The translations under genes were made by a program, and so were the position numbers. From Algoriphagus faecimaris (GTDB taxonomy: Bacteria; Bacteroidota; Bacteroidia; Cytophagales; Cyclobacteriaceae), in contig NZ_FNAC01000012.1 of NCBI RefSeq assembly GCF_900101705.1, positions 1 to 64,000 on the forward strand: a DNA stretch of 64,000 bases. Reading direction: 5' to 3'. The notes beneath the pieces are model-generated. The model saw only the letters and a list, made by a program, of their open reading frames with translations, was not told the DNA's origin and ran no database searches. The stretch's first letter is position 1. Every line of letters begins with the position of its first letter. This document shows positions 53,859 through 63,865 of the stretch, piece by piece.

Positions 53859-54631
53859 TCTTGGAATGTTTTCAAGGAGGCTTTTTCACCATCAAAAACC
53901 AAATAGGTAAACTGTGTGACCCATTCTCCCAAGTTGAAATAAGTGGCATTTTCTCCTACAGCAAGCTCCAAAGGAAGATGTCGGTGACCGAAAACATAAT
54001 AATCATGATGTGTCCTTGTTTCCAGTTCCTTGGCATACTGCCAAAGCCATTCTCCCTCTCCTAGGAAGCGACCTTCATCCTTCTGAAGGTTGGTGATCCG
54101 GCTACTTCCGGACCAGGCCTTAGCTAGCCTGACTCCCAGGTCAGGATGCAGCCATCGGAATGCCCATTGCGCCACCGAATTGGTAAAAACTTTTTTCAGC
54201 AATTTATAGGACTGATCTCCCGGGCCTAATCCATCACCATGGCCCACAAGAAATTGTTTGTGTTCTACTCTAAGCTCAATGGGATGATGATATACCGGAA
54301 TGCCCAATTCCTCTGTAAAGTAATTCTTCATCCATAAATCATGGTTTCCTGTAAAAAAAAGGATGGGGATTTGCTTTGCTCTAAGGTCGTGGATTTTAGA
54401 AATAAATGGGATGAATCCTTTGGGGATGACCTCTTTGTATTCAAACCAAAAATCGAAAATATCACCAACCAACAGAATAGCAGCTGCTTCGTCTTCAATT
54501 TGATTGAGCCAACGTATGATTTTTTGCTCTCTTTTTTTGCTTTCTTCTGTATTGGGAGCGCCAAGATGAAAGTCTGAGGCAAAAAATATTTTTTTTCCGT
54601 TTAAGGGAAAGCTATGGCTGGAGATAGTCAT
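53855..54631 (-). CDS. lpxH: UDP-2,3-diacylglucosamine diphosphatase
   Basis: 258 residues. Binuclear metal motifs: SDFHLGAPNT (DxH), VGDIFDFWFEY (GDxxD), TGNHDLWM (GNHD), VGHGDGLG, FGHRHLPL. It cleaves UDP-diacylglucosamine to lipid X in lipid A synthesis, at the inner membrane. Closer to canonical bacteroidetal LpxH than the copy at 45183. Upstream of the exported propeller-like gene. Confidence 0.9.
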   Translation of the reverse strand: MTISSHSFPLNGKKIFFASDFHLGAPNTEESKKREQKIIRWLNQIEDEAAAILLVGDIFDFWFEYKEVIPKGFIPFISKIHDLRAKQIPILFFTGNHDLWMKNYFTEELGIPVYHHPIELRVEHKQFLVGHGDGLGPGDQSYKLLKKVFTNSVAQWAFRWLHPDLGVRLAKAWSGSSRITNLQKDEGRFLGEGEWLWQYAKELETRTHHDYYVFGHRHLPLELAVGENATYFNLGEWVTQFTYLVFDGEKASLKTFQE

Positions 54632-54660
54632 ACGGCGAATTCAAAGACTCTACAAAAATA

Positions 54661-54688
54661 AAAAAGCCCTGAAGACTCAGGGCTTTTT
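54661..54688. terminator. Bidirectional terminator
   Basis: Perfect 12-bp stem (AAAAAGCCCTGA at 54661-54672 and its complement at 54677-54688) with a four-base loop; it ends ftsH on the minus strand. Confidence 0.9.
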
Positions 54689-54694
54689 CTTTAC

Positions 54695-56797
54695 TTATTT
54701 TTCCGTTTTAGTTTCTGACTCCACGGCGGGAGTTACTTCTTCTTCCTTTTCAGGCTCGGATGAAGACTCCGTTTTTGATTCTGTTTCGGCTGCTACTTCT
54801 TCCTTGACCTCAGCTGCTGCCTCAGGTAGTACTTTATCTTTCTTATTTGTAAATGCTTGATAGGTAGTTTCCTTTTCAAAAGGTCGCTTTCCGATCAATT
54901 TTTCCAAATCAGACTGGAATAGGATTTCCTTTTCCAGAAGTTCCTTGGCCAATATTTCCAACTCTCCTTTTCTCTCTTTCAAAAGCTCCAAGGTACGCTT
55001 GTAGGCAAAGTCGATCAATTTATGCACTTCCTGATCGATCATTTCACCAGTTGCTTCAGAATAAGGTTTAGTCATTTTATATCCGTCACTCTTACTTTCG
55101 TAGAACGAAATGTTTCCGAGCTTTTCATTCATTCCATAGACAGAAACCATGGAGTAGGCCATCTTGGTGATTCTCTCCAGATCTGAAAGGGCTCCAGTGG
55201 ATATTTTTCCGAAGATGATTTCCTCAGCCGCTCTCCCTCCTAAGGTCATGCACATTTCATCAATCAACTGCTCTGTTTGATAAAGAAACTGCTCTTTGGG
55301 CAAGTACTGGGCATAGCCCAAAGCCGCCACGCCTCTAGGGACGATGCTGACTTTGACCAATGGGTCTGCGTGCTCAAGGAACCAACCTGCTACTGCGTGA
55401 CCGGCTTCATGGTAAGCGACAATTTTCTTTTCCTCAGGAGAAATAATCTTATTTTTCTTCTCAAGACCACCGATTACACGATCTACTGCGTCTTGGAAGT
55501 CCTGCATATCGACTGCAGTTTTATTTCTTCTTGCTGCAATCAGTGCGGCTTCATTACATACGTTGGCGATCTCTGCTCCGGCAAAGCCTGGTGTTTGAGC
55601 TGCCAATTTTTTAGGATCAATATCTTCCGCGATTTTGATAGGCTTCAGGTGAACTTTGAAGATCGCCTCTCTACCAACTATATCTGGCTTGTCAATAGAA
55701 ATCTGTCTATCAAATCGTCCCGGTCGCAAAAGCGCACTATCCAAGACATCCGGTCTGTTGGTGGCTGCTAGTACGATTACTCCTGTGTCCGTACCAAAAC
55801 CATCCATTTCTACTAGCAAGGAGTTAAGTGTGTTTTCGCGTTCGTCGTTAGAACCTGGCATTTGTCCTTTTCCACGAGATCGCCCGATGGCGTCGATTTC
55901 ATCGATGAAGATGATACAAGGTGCTTTTTCTTTGGCTTGCTTAAACAAATCTCTGACTCTTGCTGCACCTACACCAACAAACATCTCGACAAAGTCTGAA
56001 CCTGAAAGTGTAAAGAAAGGCACCCCTGCTTCACCTGCCACAGCTTTGGCGAGAAGAGTCTTTCCTGTACCTGGAGGGCCAACCAATAGGGCACCTTTCG
56101 GGATTTTTCCTCCTAGTTTGGTGAATTTGGATGGGTTCTTTAAGAATTCAACAATTTCTTGAATTTCTTCTTTGGCCTCATCTAGACCTGCTACATTGTC
56201 AAATGTGATTTTGACTTTATTTTCTGCATCAAAGAGTTGAGCTTTTGACTTTCCTACATTGAATATCTGTCCTCCAGGACCTGATGGGCCGGCCATTCTT
56301 CTCATCATAAACCAGAAGAATACAAAAAGGAGGATTAAGAACCCAAAACTTCCAAACCAACTGCTCCAGTTTTCCTCTGTGCTCACAGAGTATCCTATGC
56401 GTTGATCTGATTCTCGTTGTTCTTCTAATGCGTCAAAATCCGTTGCAAATTTATCTGAAGAGGCTACCTGAAGCGAATAATGAGGTCCGTTAGGATTAAA
56501 AAAATTGGAGTTAGACTCCAATTCTGCTTTGTATTTTTCCTTAGAAAGAGCTGCTGGACTGAGTGTGACATCGACACGATCCATGTTTTTGACAATCATT
56601 ACCTTGGCTACATCGCCGTTGGTATACATGTCTTCAAATCGTTTTTGTGTGATATCTACCGTTGCCCCTCGCTGCTGAATCCATGTGAGTCCGATCAAAA
56701 CCGCAACAGCCGCTACAATTAACCAAAGTTGAAAACCGGGCTTTTGAGGTGGTTTTGGGACAAATTTCTTGCTTTTATTTTTAGTGTTCTCGCTCAT
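54695..56797 (-). CDS. ftsH: ATP-dependent zinc metalloprotease FtsH
   Basis: 700 residues. Two N-terminal membrane spans (about 23-40 and 151-166), AAA+ domain with Walker A GPPGTGKT (240-247) and [12 protein letters not shown], second region of homology, and the M41 zinc site HEAGH (463-467). A glutamate-rich tail of 60 residues ([18 protein letters not shown]) follows, which is unusually long and acidic. It degrades misfolded membrane proteins. Full length. Confidence 0.96.
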   Translation of the reverse strand: MSENTKNKSKKFVPKPPQKPGFQLWLIVAAVAVLIGLTWIQQRGATVDITQKRFEDMYTNGDVAKVMIVKNMDRVDVTLSPAALSKEKYKAELESNSNFFNPNGPHYSLQVASSDKFATDFDALEEQRESDQRIGYSVSTEENWSSWFGSFGFLILLFVFFWFMMRRMAGPSGPGGQIFNVGKSKAQLFDAENKVKITFDNVAGLDEAKEEIQEIVEFLKNPSKFTKLGGKIPKGALLVGPPGTGKTLLAKAVAGEAGVPFFTLSGSDFVEMFVGVGAARVRDLFKQAKEKAPCIIFIDEIDAIGRSRGKGQMPGSNDERENTLNSLLVEMDGFGTDTGVIVLAATNRPDVLDSALLRPGRFDRQISIDKPDIVGREAIFKVHLKPIKIAEDIDPKKLAAQTPGFAGAEIANVCNEAALIAARRNKTAVDMQDFQDAVDRVIGGLEKKNKIISPEEKKIVAYHEAGHAVAGWFLEHADPLVKVSIVPRGVAALGYAQYLPKEQFLYQTEQLIDEMCMTLGGRAAEEIIFGKISTGALSDLERITKMAYSMVSVYGMNEKLGNISFYESKSDGYKMTKPYSEATGEMIDQEVHKLIDFAYKRTLELLKERKGELEILAKELLEKEILFQSDLEKLIGKRPFEKETTYQAFTNKKDKVLPEAAAEVKEEVAAETESKTESSSEPEKEEEVTPAVESETKTEK

Positions 56798-56860
56798 TGA
56801 TCTTTGATAATTCTATAAACTTATGTTGAAACGGTTAGCGTGGGCGAAAGTTTGTGGAAA

Positions 56861-57208
56861 TTAATTTACTCGCTCCATTTTGGCATCTCCCCAGAGTTCT
56901 TCCAAACCGTAAAATTGTCTTTTATCTTTTAAGAAAATATGGGCTACCACATCGAAATAATCCATGAGGATCCATTGTTTTCCATTTTTCCCTTCTTTTT
57001 TAAAGGGTAGGGATTGGCCTGCTTTGATCACCTGCTCTTCGATTGAGTCTGAAATAGATTCCATTTGGGTGTCAGAGGTGCCAGAACAAATAACAAAAAA
57101 ATCAGAAACAGAATTTTTTATATTTCTCAGGTCCATTACTACGATGTCGGAGGCCTTTTTTTCCTCCATTCCTTTTACAATGATTTTGCTCAGCTCTTCT
57201 GCTGTCAT
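56861..57208 (-). CDS. rsfS: Ribosomal silencing factor RsfS
   Basis: 115 residues of the RsfS/Iojap family: KKASDIVVMDLRNIKNSVSD, FFVICSGTSDTQMESISD and KQWILMDYFDVVAHIFLKD. RsfS binds ribosomal protein uL14 and keeps 30S and 50S apart in starvation. It lies about 60 bases upstream of ftsH on the same strand, a common pairing. Confidence 0.95.
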   Translation of the reverse strand: MTAEELSKIIVKGMEEKKASDIVVMDLRNIKNSVSDFFVICSGTSDTQMESISDSIEEQVIKAGQSLPFKKEGKNGKQWILMDYFDVVAHIFLKDKRQFYGLEELWGDAKMERVN

Positions 57209-57218
57209 ATTATTCTTT

Positions 57219-57226
57219 TAATTTTG
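57219..57226 (+). promoter_or_regulatory. Candidate -7 promoter box for the biotin ligase
   Basis: TAATTTTG fits TAnnTTTG, 45 bases before the birA ATG. The minus-strand TAGCTTTA nearby (about 57239) is a near match for the divergent rsfS. Confidence 0.4.
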
Positions 57227-57271
57227 CAATGCTTTGGTAAAGCTAACCGCTAATAGGCAAACCGAAAACAT

Positions 57272-58036
57272 ATGTATAAAATTCTTGCCAATACCATTTT
57301 TTTAGGAAAAGATATACATTTCCTGTCAGACTGTCATTCAAGTAATGACATCGCCCTCCAATTAGTCAGAGAAAAACGAGCCAAGGAAGGCACTATCGTT
57401 ATCTGTGCAAACCAAATCAAAGGGAAAGGGCAGCGGGGCAATTCCTGGGAATCGGAGTCTGGTAAAAACCTAACGTTTTCTCTTATCCTTCAGCCTGATT
57501 TTTTGGATGTTACTGAGCAGTTTTATTTAAATATGGCAATTTCTGTTGCGGTTAGAAGAGTTTTGTCAGATTATTTGCCAGATATTCAAGTCAAATGGCC
57601 CAATGATTTCGTGATTAGAGGTTTTGGTAAAATAGGAGGCATTTTGATTGAAAATTCTCTTGGATATAAATCATGGGAATATGCCATTGTGGGAATTGGG
57701 TTGAATATCAATCAGCAAGCTTTTTCTACAGCAGGGGCCACCTCACTTCGTTTAATGACAGGTTCTTCCTTTGATCTTGAGGAGCTTTTTAGACTGATTA
57801 TCACTCAAATTGAGCAGGTATATATCCGATTAAAACAAGCTGCTTTCGCTTTGATCAAAAAGGAATACTTGAGCTACTTGTATTTATGGGAAGAATGGGA
57901 AACTTTTGAGACTCGAAGCGGTTTGTTAAAAGGGAAAATATCAGGATTAGATCCTCTTGGTAGGCTTGAACTGAGGCTAGAAAATAATGAGCTTCAAAGC
58001 TTTGATTTTAAGGAGATTCGATTTCCTAGGATTTAA
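57272..58036 (+). CDS. birA: Biotin--[acetyl-CoA-carboxylase] ligase
   Basis: 254 residues with the class II/LplA-like catalytic fold: NQIKGKGQRGNSWESESGKN (the usual GRGRxGRxW loop reads GKGQRGNSW), VKWPNDFVI, and KIGGILIEN, followed by the C-terminal SH3-like domain. No N-terminal DNA-binding helix, so it is not a repressor. Attaches biotin to carboxylase carrier proteins. Divergent from rsfS. Confidence 0.92.
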   Translation: MYKILANTIFLGKDIHFLSDCHSSNDIALQLVREKRAKEGTIVICANQIKGKGQRGNSWESESGKNLTFSLILQPDFLDVTEQFYLNMAISVAVRRVLSDYLPDIQVKWPNDFVIRGFGKIGGILIENSLGYKSWEYAIVGIGLNINQQAFSTAGATSLRLMTGSSFDLEELFRLIITQIEQVYIRLKQAAFALIKKEYLSYLYLWEEWETFETRSGLLKGKISGLDPLGRLELRLENNELQSFDFKEIRFPRI

Positions 58037-58066
58037 ATGGAATTTTAGATTCCAAAATTTAAACGG

Positions 58067-58074
58067 TACCTTTG
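58067..58074 (+). promoter_or_regulatory. Candidate -7 promoter box for ahcY
   Basis: TACCTTTG fits TAnnTTTG, 43 bases before the ahcY ATG, with TTA 19 bases upstream in place of TTG. Confidence 0.5.
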
Positions 58075-58117
58075 CCCGAGTTTTTGAAAAACGATTTTAT
58101 CAAATAATATAATTCAT

Positions 58118-59437
58118 ATGTCAGAAATTAAATCTGAAAAATTCATTCCGTACAAAGTAAAGGATATCTCACTTGCCGAGTGGGGAAGAAAAGAAATCAA
58201 ACTTGCAGAAGCAGAAATGCCTGGATTGATGGCCTTGAGAGAGGAGTTTGGGGCTACTCAGCCGCTTAAAGGTGCTAGAATTGCAGGATGCTTACACATG
58301 ACGATTCAAACAGCCGTTTTGATCGAAACGCTTGCAGCATTAGGGGCTGAGGTGACTTGGTCATCTTGTAATATTTTTTCTACTCAGGATCATGCTGCTG
58401 CGGCTATTGCTGCTGCCGGGATTCCTGTATATGCCTGGAAGGGCATGACAGCAGAAGAATTTGACTGGTGTATCGAGCAGACTTTGTTTTTCGGAGAAGA
58501 CCGTCAGCCGCTTAATATGATTTTGGATGATGGAGGAGATTTGACCAACATGGTTTTGGATAACTATCCTGAGTTGGTCAAAGGTATCCGAGGACTTTCC
58601 GAAGAGACTACTACTGGTGTACACAGGCTGTATGAGCGCATGAAAAATGGCACTTTGCCTATGCCTGCCATCAATGTAAATGACTCTGTGACTAAGTCGA
58701 AATTTGACAACAAATACGGCTGTAAAGAGTCTCTGGTAGATGCTATCCGTAGAGCTACCGATGTAATGATGGCTGGTAAAGTAGCGGTTGTAGCTGGATA
58801 TGGTGATGTAGGAAAAGGATCTGCCGCATCCTTGAGAGGAGCAGGCGCTAGAGTGATCGTCACAGAGATCGATCCTATTTGTGCCCTTCAGGCAGCGATG
58901 GACGGTTTTGCGGTGAAAAAGATGGTCGATGCCGTAAAAGAGGCAGATATCGTCGTGACAGCGACCGGAAACAAAGACATCATTTCAGGTGAGCATTTCA
59001 AAGCGATGAAAGATAAGACCATCGTTTGTAACATCGGACACTTTGATAATGAGATTGATATGGCTTGGTTGAATAAAAACTACGGTCATACCAAAAATGT
59101 AATCAAGCCTCAGGTGGATTTGTATGATCTTGACGGAAAAGAGTTGATTCTTTTGGCAGAAGGAAGACTGGTTAATTTGGGTTGTGCCACAGGTCATCCA
59201 TCTTTTGTGATGTCTAATTCTTTCACGAATCAGACTTTGGCTCAGTTGGAGCTTTGGGAGAAGCATGAAGAATATCAGCCGGGAGTTTACGTACTTCCTA
59301 AGCATCTTGACGAGAAAGTAGCGGCTCTTCATCTTTCTAAATTGGGGGTTGAATTGGATACCCTTTCTGAGGATCAAGCGAAATATATTGGAGTAGAAGT
59401 GCAGGGTCCATTTAAGCCTGAGTACTACAGATACTAA
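58118..59437 (+). CDS. ahcY: Adenosylhomocysteinase
   Basis: 439 residues. It hydrolyses S-adenosylhomocysteine to adenosine and homocysteine, with bound NAD. Motifs: [20 protein letters not shown] and [14 protein letters not shown] at the N-terminus, [20 protein letters not shown] in the NAD fold, [11 protein letters not shown], and the C-terminal KPEYYRY that contributes Lys and Tyr to the neighbouring active site. Full length, own promoter and terminator. Confidence 0.97.
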   Translation: MSEIKSEKFIPYKVKDISLAEWGRKEIKLAEAEMPGLMALREEFGATQPLKGARIAGCLHMTIQTAVLIETLAALGAEVTWSSCNIFSTQDHAAAAIAAAGIPVYAWKGMTAEEFDWCIEQTLFFGEDRQPLNMILDDGGDLTNMVLDNYPELVKGIRGLSEETTTGVHRLYERMKNGTLPMPAINVNDSVTKSKFDNKYGCKESLVDAIRRATDVMMAGKVAVVAGYGDVGKGSAASLRGAGARVIVTEIDPICALQAAMDGFAVKKMVDAVKEADIVVTATGNKDIISGEHFKAMKDKTIVCNIGHFDNEIDMAWLNKNYGHTKNVIKPQVDLYDLDGKELILLAEGRLVNLGCATGHPSFVMSNSFTNQTLAQLELWEKHEEYQPGVYVLPKHLDEKVAALHLSKLGVELDTLSEDQAKYIGVEVQGPFKPEYYRY

Positions 59438-59460
59438 TTCATCACAATTTTGACTATTTT

Positions 59461-59491
59461 AAAAAGCCCCGTAGCAATTCGGGGCTTTTTT
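59461..59491. terminator. Bidirectional terminator
   Basis: Arms 59461-59471 (AAAAAGCCCCG) and 59480-59490, an 11-bp stem with flanking A and T runs, between ahcY and the convergent lipoprotein gene. Confidence 0.88.
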
Positions 59492-59513
59492 GTTGATTAA
59501 ACTTAAGTAGATA

Positions 59514-60317
59514 TTAGTTGATGAGTCTGAGCCTTCTTCCATCGGGAAGCTGTGCAAAAGCCTGCACACTACATTCGCTTTCTTTTTCGAAAGAAATCCT
59601 ATAGCTCACTTCGGAGGACTCTCCTCTTCCTACCCACCAGGTTTCGATTCCTGCCATAGGTAAAATTTGATCTTGAGCATAACAGCGGAGCTCAGTGAAT
59701 TTAGGAGTAGCTATGTTTAACCGGAGCGTTCTTCCTGCTGGATTCCTTCCTGTTAGGTTTCCACTACTTGTAATAGACTGTGGGATGAATGAGTTGCGTT
59801 TGATCTGATGGGTGAATTCACCTGATATAGTAAAACCTAGATTTTGCTCTGATTCCAACCTTAAGTTTTCAAAAGTTTCTGTAAAGTTAGAAAGGGTAGA
59901 CTGGGTAAATTCCCGGATTCCTTGTAGCTGGTAAGATTCAAAGGAATAATTTTCATAGTAGAACAGTTTTCTGACGAGCCCAGATTGATTGGAAAAATCA
60001 ATTAAAATTTTTCCTTTTCTGGAATGATTAGGCTCTCCCTCACAGTCTCCTCTTTCATCGTAATTTAAAAGAACCTGCTGTAAATTCAGATCAAGTTCAA
60101 TGAGTGGGCATCCCGGTAAATTTTCCGAGCTTAGATTTCGAAAATCACTAAAACTGAAGGATGCCAATGGAGTGGTTTCTCCAAGGACTGATGAAACATC
60201 AAAAAGCTGTAGAGCTTCATCAGGCAGGTTGGTTTGAATGATACGGTCGGTATCATCTTGACAGGCCAAACATAAACCAATCAATAGAAATACGAGAAGA
60301 TGTTTCAAAGATTTCAT
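59514..60317 (-). CDS. Surface-type lipoprotein, unknown function
   Basis: 267 residues with lipobox LCLAC (cysteine 19) followed by QDD, which fits the Bacteroidota lipoprotein export signal that sends lipoproteins to the cell surface. The mature region has no recognised domain; it ends with QLPDGRRLRLIN. Function unknown. Confidence 0.7.
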   Translation of the reverse strand: MKSLKHLLVFLLIGLCLACQDDTDRIIQTNLPDEALQLFDVSSVLGETTPLASFSFSDFRNLSSENLPGCPLIELDLNLQQVLLNYDERGDCEGEPNHSRKGKILIDFSNQSGLVRKLFYYENYSFESYQLQGIREFTQSTLSNFTETFENLRLESEQNLGFTISGEFTHQIKRNSFIPQSITSSGNLTGRNPAGRTLRLNIATPKFTELRCYAQDQILPMAGIETWWVGRGESSEVSYRISFEKESECSVQAFAQLPDGRRLRLIN

Positions 60318-60408
60318 GATACTGTCAAAAAGAGTAATTACCAGTTTTAAATTGCTTTCAATTACCAGGCCGTATCCTTAACTTGTCCTAAATCAAACCA
60401 AATATAAT

Positions 60409-61281
60409 ATGATTTTGAAGGAAGGTATGCTGAAAGCTGGTGCCCTGAAAGGCAAAACTATTTTGATAACCGGTGGTGGTACTGGTCTCGGTAAATCCAT
60501 GGGCCTTTACTTTTTAGAGTTGGGGGCCAACTTGGTCATTACTTCACGTAAACTGGATGTATTGAAACAATCGGCCGATGAGATGATGCAGGCCAAGGGA
60601 GGTGAGGTATTAGCACTTGCCTGCGATGTAAGGTCAATAGAAGAAGTCGAAAAGATGTGGGCAGATGCCAATGCAAAATTTGGTCAGATTGATGTGGTTC
60701 TTAATAATGCTGCAGGAAATTTCATCAGTCCTACCGAAAGACTTTCGACTAATGCATTTAATACTGTTTTGGATATTGTATTGAAAGGAACCTCCCAGGT
60801 GACACTGACAGCAGGAAAGGATTGGATTGCCAAAAAACAAGCTGGGACTTTCCTCAATATTGTGACTACCTACGCTTGGACTGGCTCTGGATACGTCGTT
60901 CCTTCTGCTGCTGCAAAAGCTGGTGTTTTGGCAATGACAAGAAGTTTGGCTGTGGAGTGGGCTAAATACGGGATTCGTTCCAATGCCATTGCTCCGGGTC
61001 CTTTTCCTACCGAAGGAGCATGGTCTAGGCTTCTGCCGGGAGATCTGGTCAAAAAGTTTGACCCGGCTAAAAAAGTCCCTGTGGGTCGAGTAGGAGAGCA
61101 TCAGGAGTTGGCAAATATTGCCGCTTATTTGGTGTCGGATTATTCTTCCTTTGTCAATGGAGAAGTGATCACTATCGATGGAGGAGAATGGCTCAAGGGA
61201 GCAGGAGAGTTTAACAATCTGGATCAGATACCAGATGAAATGTGGGATATGCTAGAAGCGAGTAGAGGAAAAAAAGCATGA
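60409..61281 (+). CDS. SDR oxidoreductase (2,4-dienoyl-CoA reductase-like)
   Basis: 290 residues with Rossmann motif TILITGGGTGLGKSMGL, NNAAGNF, and an active-site region of VVPSAAAKAGVLAM in which the usual SDR tyrosine (YxxxK) is serine, as in the 2,4-dienoyl-CoA reductase branch. EVITIDGGEWLKG closes the fold. Its likely task is NADPH-dependent reduction of dienoyl-CoA in fatty-acid oxidation. Alone in its unit. Confidence 0.85.
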   Translation: MILKEGMLKAGALKGKTILITGGGTGLGKSMGLYFLELGANLVITSRKLDVLKQSADEMMQAKGGEVLALACDVRSIEEVEKMWADANAKFGQIDVVLNNAAGNFISPTERLSTNAFNTVLDIVLKGTSQVTLTAGKDWIAKKQAGTFLNIVTTYAWTGSGYVVPSAAAKAGVLAMTRSLAVEWAKYGIRSNAIAPGPFPTEGAWSRLLPGDLVKKFDPAKKVPVGRVGEHQELANIAAYLVSDYSSFVNGEVITIDGGEWLKGAGEFNNLDQIPDEMWDMLEASRGKKA

Positions 61282-61323
61282 GCCCCAGCCTGATTTGGGG
61301 CTACATCAAAGCAAAGTGGAAAA

Positions 61324-62403
61324 TCAGGAATCTTTAATTGAGAGGCTATGGGAGTCGTCGTCTTCGGCGGCTTCTTTTTCGAGTGATTTATGGTGTTGAA
61401 CAGACTCTTTGATGCTTTTCTTAAGAGCAATATCGAGTTCTTTGGTCTCCTTTTGGATGATTTCGACGATTCGTTTAGATTCTACGGACTGTTGTTCTAT
61501 GTCCAAAATATCGAGTAGACCTAGGATATTTGCCACTCTTGAGCGAAGCGTATGCGATTGTTTATAAGCAAGTTCTTTAAGGAAAAAGTGATGTTCTTTT
61601 AGCCATAACTGCTGCTTTTTCCGATCGGAAATATCGATGATCAAGCCTAGTACGCGATAGGGTTTACCCTCAGGTGACCACTGAATAGTTTTGCCAAAAC
61701 CAACCACCCAAATGGTCTGATTCTGTCTGTTAATCATCCTAAACTCTTTTTTGAAGGGGAGGTTTCCAGAGGTTTTAAAGTGATGAACCAAGTCAATCAT
61801 CAGCTGAGAATAATCTTCTGAATGTATATGCTGCTGCCAGGGGATTTCACCTTTTGCCTCAATCTCTCTTTCCTTATACCCTAGTGAAAGCGCTAGTCCC
61901 GAGCTGATAGCATTTTTTTTACTGAAAGGATCAAAATCCCAAAATCCTATCAGTTTGTTGTCCAAAAGACTCTCCAGAAGTTCATTGGAGTTGTCAGATT
62001 GATCTATAAATTCACCTAAACCTATGTCATAAGGTTTTTTGACCTCGAGCGGATGCCCGATTCCCAAGCAGGTGCCAAACTCTTCCGAGATGAAATAAAA
62101 CTCCCATTTGGTCAATACACTTGAACCGCTCCCGTAATTAATCTTCCGAAGATCTACTAGGAAGGATTGCTGGTGATTTTTCCAAGCTTTTAATCGGTTA
62201 TTTTCATATTTTACCCAATCAGACGAGATAAAACAATCTGAGAAGTGCATATCAACCACTTTCTTTTCAAAGAGGGAAGGAACTGGGCCGATACCTGAAT
62301 CAGAAGACAGTACTTTCCCTTCCTTATCCAGTGTGACCTGCATAAAGTATTCTGAATTGATAGCCAATTGGGCTAAGATTTCCAGAGACTTTTTATTAAC
62401 CAT
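61324..62403 (-). CDS. PAS protein with histidine-kinase dimerisation segment, no ATPase
   Basis: 359 residues. A first sensor region (about 18-120) resembles a PAS fold; a second PAS with PAC (about 150-262, ending RVLGLIIDISDRKKQQLWL) follows. Then comes KQSHTLRSRVANILGLLDIL with H284, the phospho-accepting helix of bacteroidetal kinases, but the frame ends about 75 residues later in a charged tail with no N, D or G box. Probably a decoy, phosphotransfer or dimerisation partner of another kinase. Confidence 0.75.
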   Translation of the reverse strand: MVNKKSLEILAQLAINSEYFMQVTLDKEGKVLSSDSGIGPVPSLFEKKVVDMHFSDCFISSDWVKYENNRLKAWKNHQQSFLVDLRKINYGSGSSVLTKWEFYFISEEFGTCLGIGHPLEVKKPYDIGLGEFIDQSDNSNELLESLLDNKLIGFWDFDPFSKKNAISSGLALSLGYKEREIEAKGEIPWQQHIHSEDYSQLMIDLVHHFKTSGNLPFKKEFRMINRQNQTIWVVGFGKTIQWSPEGKPYRVLGLIIDISDRKKQQLWLKEHHFFLKELAYKQSHTLRSRVANILGLLDILDIEQQSVESKRIVEIIQKETKELDIALKKSIKESVQHHKSLEKEAAEDDDSHSLSIKDS

Positions 62404-62484
62404 GAGGTAAAAGTAAGTGATTCTAAAATCAATTTATTTAAAAAGCATTAATATTTATATAAAATACAAAAAAAATAATACATA

Positions 62485-63093
62485 ATGACTTATGATGCGA
62501 TGAAACTGAACCGAACAGAGTTCGGAAATCCCAGTAACAAAGGGAATGTGTTAAGTGAAACGGAAGCCTTTGGCCTATTGGAAGATTGGGTGGAAAATGA
62601 CAAACTAATCGTCCATATGCGTCAGGTTGGACATTTGTTGCGTAGCTATGCTACCAAACTTGGCTTTTCTGAAGAGGATCAGTATCGATGGTTTTTAGCT
62701 GGACTCTTGCATGATGCAGATTGGGAGAAATGGCCCGAAACACATTGTCACAAGATCATAGAGGAGTTGGAAAAGCGGGAAATTGATCCGGAGATTATAC
62801 ATGCTATCGCTTCACATGGTCCGAGGTACTTTGGTGTGGAGCCTGTTTCTTTGATGGATAAGATGCTGTATGCCTTTGATGAGCTCAGTGGATTTGTTCA
62901 TGCCTATTCTTTGATGCGACCTAATGGCTATGAGGGCATGGAAGTGAAAGGTGTGAAGAAACGCTTAAAGGATAAAACCTTTGCGGCTCAGGTCAGTCGA
63001 GAGGATATTGCTGACGCATCTGCTCGAGCGGCAATACCTGTGGAGGAATTGATCCAATTTGTAATCGATCATCAGGCTAGGGCATTGGACTAA
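62485..63093 (+). CDS. HD-domain hydrolase
   Basis: 202 residues of the HD superfamily: LIVHMRQVGHLLRSYATKLG, then AGLLHDADWEKWPETH (the HD pair) and AIASHGPRYFG. Members hydrolyse phosphate esters, in particular nucleotides; this one resembles small stand-alone hydrolases without defined substrate. A start five codons later (62500) is possible. Confidence 0.85.
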   Translation: MTYDAMKLNRTEFGNPSNKGNVLSETEAFGLLEDWVENDKLIVHMRQVGHLLRSYATKLGFSEEDQYRWFLAGLLHDADWEKWPETHCHKIIEELEKREIDPEIIHAIASHGPRYFGVEPVSLMDKMLYAFDELSGFVHAYSLMRPNGYEGMEVKGVKKRLKDKTFAAQVSREDIADASARAAIPVEELIQFVIDHQARALD

Positions 63094-63142
63094 AAAACTT
63101 GCTAAGAGAGTTGGATTCGCGTTTACTTGATAGAGTAAAATA

Positions 63143-63174
63143 AAAAAGGCTGTCTTAGTCGTGACAGCCTTTTT
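63143..63174. terminator. Bidirectional terminator
   Basis: Arms 63143-63154 (AAAAAGGCTGTC) and 63163-63174; 12-bp stem between the HD gene and the convergent DUF4494 gene. Confidence 0.88.
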
Positions 63175-63195
63175 GAAGATATAGAAGTATCTTAA

Positions 63196-63690
63196 TTATT
63201 CTTGGTCCTCTAGATTTTCTACGGGCTTAAAATTGCCTGGAGGTAAACTTGCCTGCTCTTCTTCTCGCTCATAGGGGAAAACTTCCACAATAGGACTCTC
63301 GGTAACATCAGGGACACGAAAGCTCACCAACATATTGCTCAAGCTCTCTTGGATTCTCACATAGGCCTGCTTAACATCTTCGGCTGTGACTATCATGTAT
63401 TGTGTGACTTTCTTTTCTTTGCCGTTATCTCCATCTGCGACAAGATAGGTGATTTTGCACTTGTGCCAAAGATCAGCATCCTCATAGAAAAAGACATCAA
63501 CGATGTTGCTTTTACTAATCCCCGTCACTTGAAAATCGCCCCTTATCTGTGAGCCTAGCCTATCGTAAAGAATGGCTTCGGCTTCTGTAAAGGAGACAGC
63601 GTCTACCAGGTATTGCTCAGAAATATTCTTTAGCAAACCTTGTTCATTTTCCTTCGCATATTTGACTTTGCACAAAAACCACGTTCTCAT
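63196..63690 (-). CDS. DUF4494 protein
   Basis: 164 residues beginning MRTWFLCKVKY, the constant opening of DUF4494, a Bacteroidota-only family, with EQYLVDAVSFTEAEAILYD and the QGLLKNISEQ segment. Cytoplasmic. No activity has been assigned that I know of. The C-terminal tail is acidic and variable. Confidence 0.85.
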   Translation of the reverse strand: MRTWFLCKVKYAKENEQGLLKNISEQYLVDAVSFTEAEAILYDRLGSQIRGDFQVTGISKSNIVDVFFYEDADLWHKCKITYLVADGDNGKEKKVTQYMIVTAEDVKQAYVRIQESLSNMLVSFRVPDVTESPIVEVFPYEREEEQASLPPGNFKPVENLEDQE

Positions 63691-63865
63691 AATTCAATTC
63701 ATTTGGGCAATGAAGGTAAAGTTTATCTAGGGAATGTCCATGTTCCTTTTCTTAATTTTATGGAGTTTTTATTCGCTTGGAAATTAAAACTTTGACAATC
63801 AGAAAACTGTGATTCTTAATTTTCTCCCTTCCGAAAAAGCGCTATCTTTTGAGCAATAGACTATT

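Noticed and set aside
55277-56162. 164- and 168-residue plus-strand ORFs over ftsH
   Set aside because: Antisense to Walker and M41 regions of ftsH.
58022-58117. SAM/SAH riboswitch ahead of ahcY
   Set aside because: The leader after the likely start site is only about 37 bases, too short for a known SAH or SAM aptamer.
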